Shown: one piece after another, positions 49,624-51,059 of the stretch
Layout of the letters: each line of letters opens with the position of its first letter
Numbering within the stretch: position 1 is the stretch's first letter
Assembly (NCBI GenBank): GCA_937128055.1
Contig: CAKZMC010000150.1
Span: 1 to 51,059, forward strand
DNA: 51,059 nt
Source: an uncultured Actinomycetes bacterium
GTDB lineage: Bacteria; Actinomycetota; Geothermincolia; Geothermincolales; RBG-13-55-18
Direction: 5' to 3'
Notes under the pieces: generated by a model
Seen by the model: the letters and a program-made list of their open reading frames with translations, nothing else
The model's database searches: none
What the model was told of the DNA's origin: nothing
Translations under genes and position numbers: made by a program

Positions 49624-50784
49624 TCAAGGTGTTGACCCCGGGCGTTTGCCGCTACGGCTGCCCGCACTTGAGGGCGAAAAGCCTTGATCCTTGAGCGACC
49701 GCGGCTTGAAGGGCTGGGGCTGGGCGAGCTCGGCCGTCCCGCAGGGAGGGGCGGAGGACCCCGCGCAATGGACGTGGCAGTTGGCGGTGCAGCCCGGTAT
49801 GGGAACGAATTCTTGCGGTCCTGCGCGCCGGGAGAATGGCATGGGGAAGGCCTCGCAGTGGGGGAGGCCCTGGGTGTCCCCCTCGCTCGCGGGAAGCTCC
49901 TGGCAGACGGCGTAGGTCATGCCCAGTTCTTCAGCGGCTGCCCGCGCCTCGCGGTGGAAGGCCAGCCGCAGGGGAAGGCGGAGCATGAAACCGCGCGAGG
50001 TCTGGGAGCGGTCGTAGAGGTAATCATCCCGCATGGCGCGCGCCTCGCGGGGGGAGAGTGAGGAAGTGATGTTTTCCAGGGCTCTGAGGGTCGGCCCGGT
50101 GAAGCGGCCTGTGGAGCTCACCACATGGCCCGCCCCCGCCCGCGAGCAGTCCTCTAGCACCCCTGCCAGGGGTTCCTTCCACTTGGCGCCGTATAGTGCG
50201 CGCCAGAGTGGGGGGATAACCGGGTCCAGGCGCACCAGGGCGGGCAGGCCGCGCGAGGCGGCCCAGCGCAGCGCCTCCAGCCTGCGCTCGTAGGGGGGCG
50301 CGGCAGGGGAAAGGATTCCCAGGACCCCCGGGGGTCCCTCTATGGTCACTGCAAGGAAGAAGTGTCCCCTCCCCGGGAAACCATCCACTTCCCCCAGGAA
50401 GGAAGGGTCGCCCTTGGTGATGACGTGGAAGCTCACTCCCCAGCGCACCAGCACTTCCACCAGCGCCGTGACGGCGCGGCGCAGTTCTGGAAGATCCTGG
50501 CAGGGGTCGGTTATGTTGGAGATGGAGACGGGGGGGCAGAGCGCCAGCCCGGCAAGCTCTCTTTCCACCAGGCGGGCCAGGTTCCCGTATACGGCGGGGC
50601 CGTCACCGCCCTTGCGTGAATAGACTGCGTCGCGCGCGTAGCAGTAGACGCAGGCGTGCGTGCAGTGCTGCTTCCCCGGGGGAGTGACGTTCACGATCCA
50701 CTTGTGGTAGCACTTGCGGCCTTCTCCCCGGTAGGGGAAATCGTGCAGCGTCGGCGTCTGCCTGCATATCACGCTCACCTTCAT
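49624..50784 (-). CDS. SplB-like radical SAM protein
   Basis: A 386-residue radical SAM protein of the spore-photoproduct-lyase-like (COG1533) group often seen in actinobacteria. The [4Fe-4S] motif is CTHACVYC (Cys41, 45, 48); VSISNITDPCQDLP and FHVITKGD are family features. C-terminal CTANCHVHC suggests an additional metal or cluster site. Distinct from true SPL, its reaction is unknown. ATG 50784 has CGAGGT close by. The last 25-30 residues (RSLKDQGFSPSSAGS...) look like read-through into non-conserved DNA and may be an accidental extension. Confidence 0.88.
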   Translation of the reverse strand: MKVSVICRQTPTLHDFPYRGEGRKCYHKWIVNVTPPGKQHCTHACVYCYARDAVYSRKGGDGPAVYGNLARLVERELAGLALCPPVSISNITDPCQDLPELRRAVTALVEVLVRWGVSFHVITKGDPSFLGEVDGFPGRGHFFLAVTIEGPPGVLGILSPAAPPYERRLEALRWAASRGLPALVRLDPVIPPLWRALYGAKWKEPLAGVLEDCSRAGAGHVVSSTGRFTGPTLRALENITSSLSPREARAMRDDYLYDRSQTSRGFMLRLPLRLAFHREARAAAEELGMTYAVCQELPASEGDTQGLPHCEAFPMPFSRRAGPQEFVPIPGCTANCHVHCAGSSAPPCGTAELAQPQPFKPRSLKDQGFSPSSAGSRSGKRPGSTP

Positions 50785-50861
50785 ACCTCGATGATAACAC
50801 CCGGGGTCAGGCCCCATTCGTTGCCTTTTATAGGACCAAGGGAGAGGCTCCGCCCCTCCCT

Positions 50862-51059
50862 AGACATACTTTGGGGTCAAACCGCGTTCATGTCTGGGAG
50901 GGGTTCTCCGGGGATGGGGTGCGTCTCGGCCCTCTGGACGGGCCTTCGCCGCATCCACCCCCCGCAAGTTAAGGAATCTCATTTCCTTCTTCCGGCCCGG
51001 GACGCCGAGTAATGGTCTCGCTCCGCAGGCTGCGCTGCGACCAACTCGGCCGTTCCCGG
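50862..51059 (-). repeat. Dispersed repeat, edge copy C
   Basis: On the minus strand this matches the second half of copy B: CCCGGGCCGGAAGAAG core, GCGAAGGCCCGTCCAGAGGG, then the inverted-repeat module at 50862-50895 (AGACAT...ATGTCT, six perfect end pairs). It runs off the right edge in the part that overlaps copy A's left edge. The 77 bases before it (50785-50861) carry only a short GGGGTCAGGCCCC echo. Confidence 0.8.

Noticed and set aside
49624-49720. Conserved C-terminal domain of the radical SAM protein
   Set aside because: The last residues are basic and serine-rich with no family resemblance, and the DNA resembles the GTTGACCCC repeat echoes; probably an accidental extension.

Overview
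The window is about 51 kb of GC-rich bacterial DNA with short intergenic gaps, many GTG/TTG starts and strong AGGAGG-type ribosome sites. The gene set fits a deep-branching, anaerobic, probably thermophile-related actinobacterium. Evidence for this is a DUF5318 protein and a DUF2342/Zincin_2 protein (both largely actinobacterial), an archaeal-type fructose-1,6-bisphosphatase, a 2-hydroxyacyl-CoA-dehydratase/activase-like pair, separated NfnA- and NfnB-like electron-transfer subunits, and CooC and CooT nickel-maturation factors. The lineage is an inference; a Geothermincolia-like group would fit. No rRNA, CRISPR array, integrase or intact transposase was seen.

Layout. 1-9.5 kb: a repeat copy at the very edge, an unrecognised CxxC protein, a zincin, a degenerate M28 peptidase next to a GerMN lipoprotein/secreted protein, a TIGR04076 protein, the HgdB/DUF2229 pair and a membrane protein. 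10-16 kb: a thioesterase, then a compact locus with a polytopic membrane protein, an ExbB/MotA-type channel subunit, a DUF2149 (ExbD-like) subunit and a 1062-residue surface-anchored protein carrying two FmdE domains. Two GC-rich leaders with alternative hairpins lie in this locus. This is the most interesting system in the window. 16-18.5 kb: gene-poor, with a truncated gene relic, short repeats, a small lipoprotein and tRNA-Ala(UGC). 18.7-27.9 kb: envelope proteins, a stand-alone Lrp/AsnC sensor domain, a polysaccharide deacetylase followed by a DUF4015 glycosidase-like protein, a Ca2+-type P-type ATPase divergent from fbp.

28-36 kb: a PKD-Ntn (C45) hydrolase, an atypical Nramp transporter with a PRC-barrel partner (probably Mg2+), 5-formyl-THF cyclo-ligase, a phosphodiesterase, a lipoprotein and two zinc-ribbon proteins. 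36-47.7 kb: an NfnB/GltA-like flavoprotein, a DUF4349 lipoprotein, DUF5318 and CooT, a histidine phosphatase, an RsbRD-N protein, a molybdenum-cofactor run (moaA, moaC, MOSC, mogA), a thioredoxin-like protein, glycerate kinase, an NfnA-like subunit and CooC. 48-51 kb: a diacylglycerol-kinase-like protein, an AT-rich island with a strongly structured putative RNA and terminator, and a SplB-like radical SAM protein.

A dispersed GC-rich repeat occurs three times, once in the middle (35.9-36.3 kb) and once at each extreme end, so the window probably ends where an assembly broke at the repeat. A 34-bp inverted-repeat module from the end of this element also occurs alone at two further places, one of them between moaC and moaA. 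Metal and cofactor themes recur: Mo cofactor synthesis, nickel handling, the FmdE locus, Nramp/PRC and a Ca2+ ATPase. They suggest, but do not prove, a molybdo-enzyme and CO-dehydrogenase based anaerobic metabolism encoded elsewhere.
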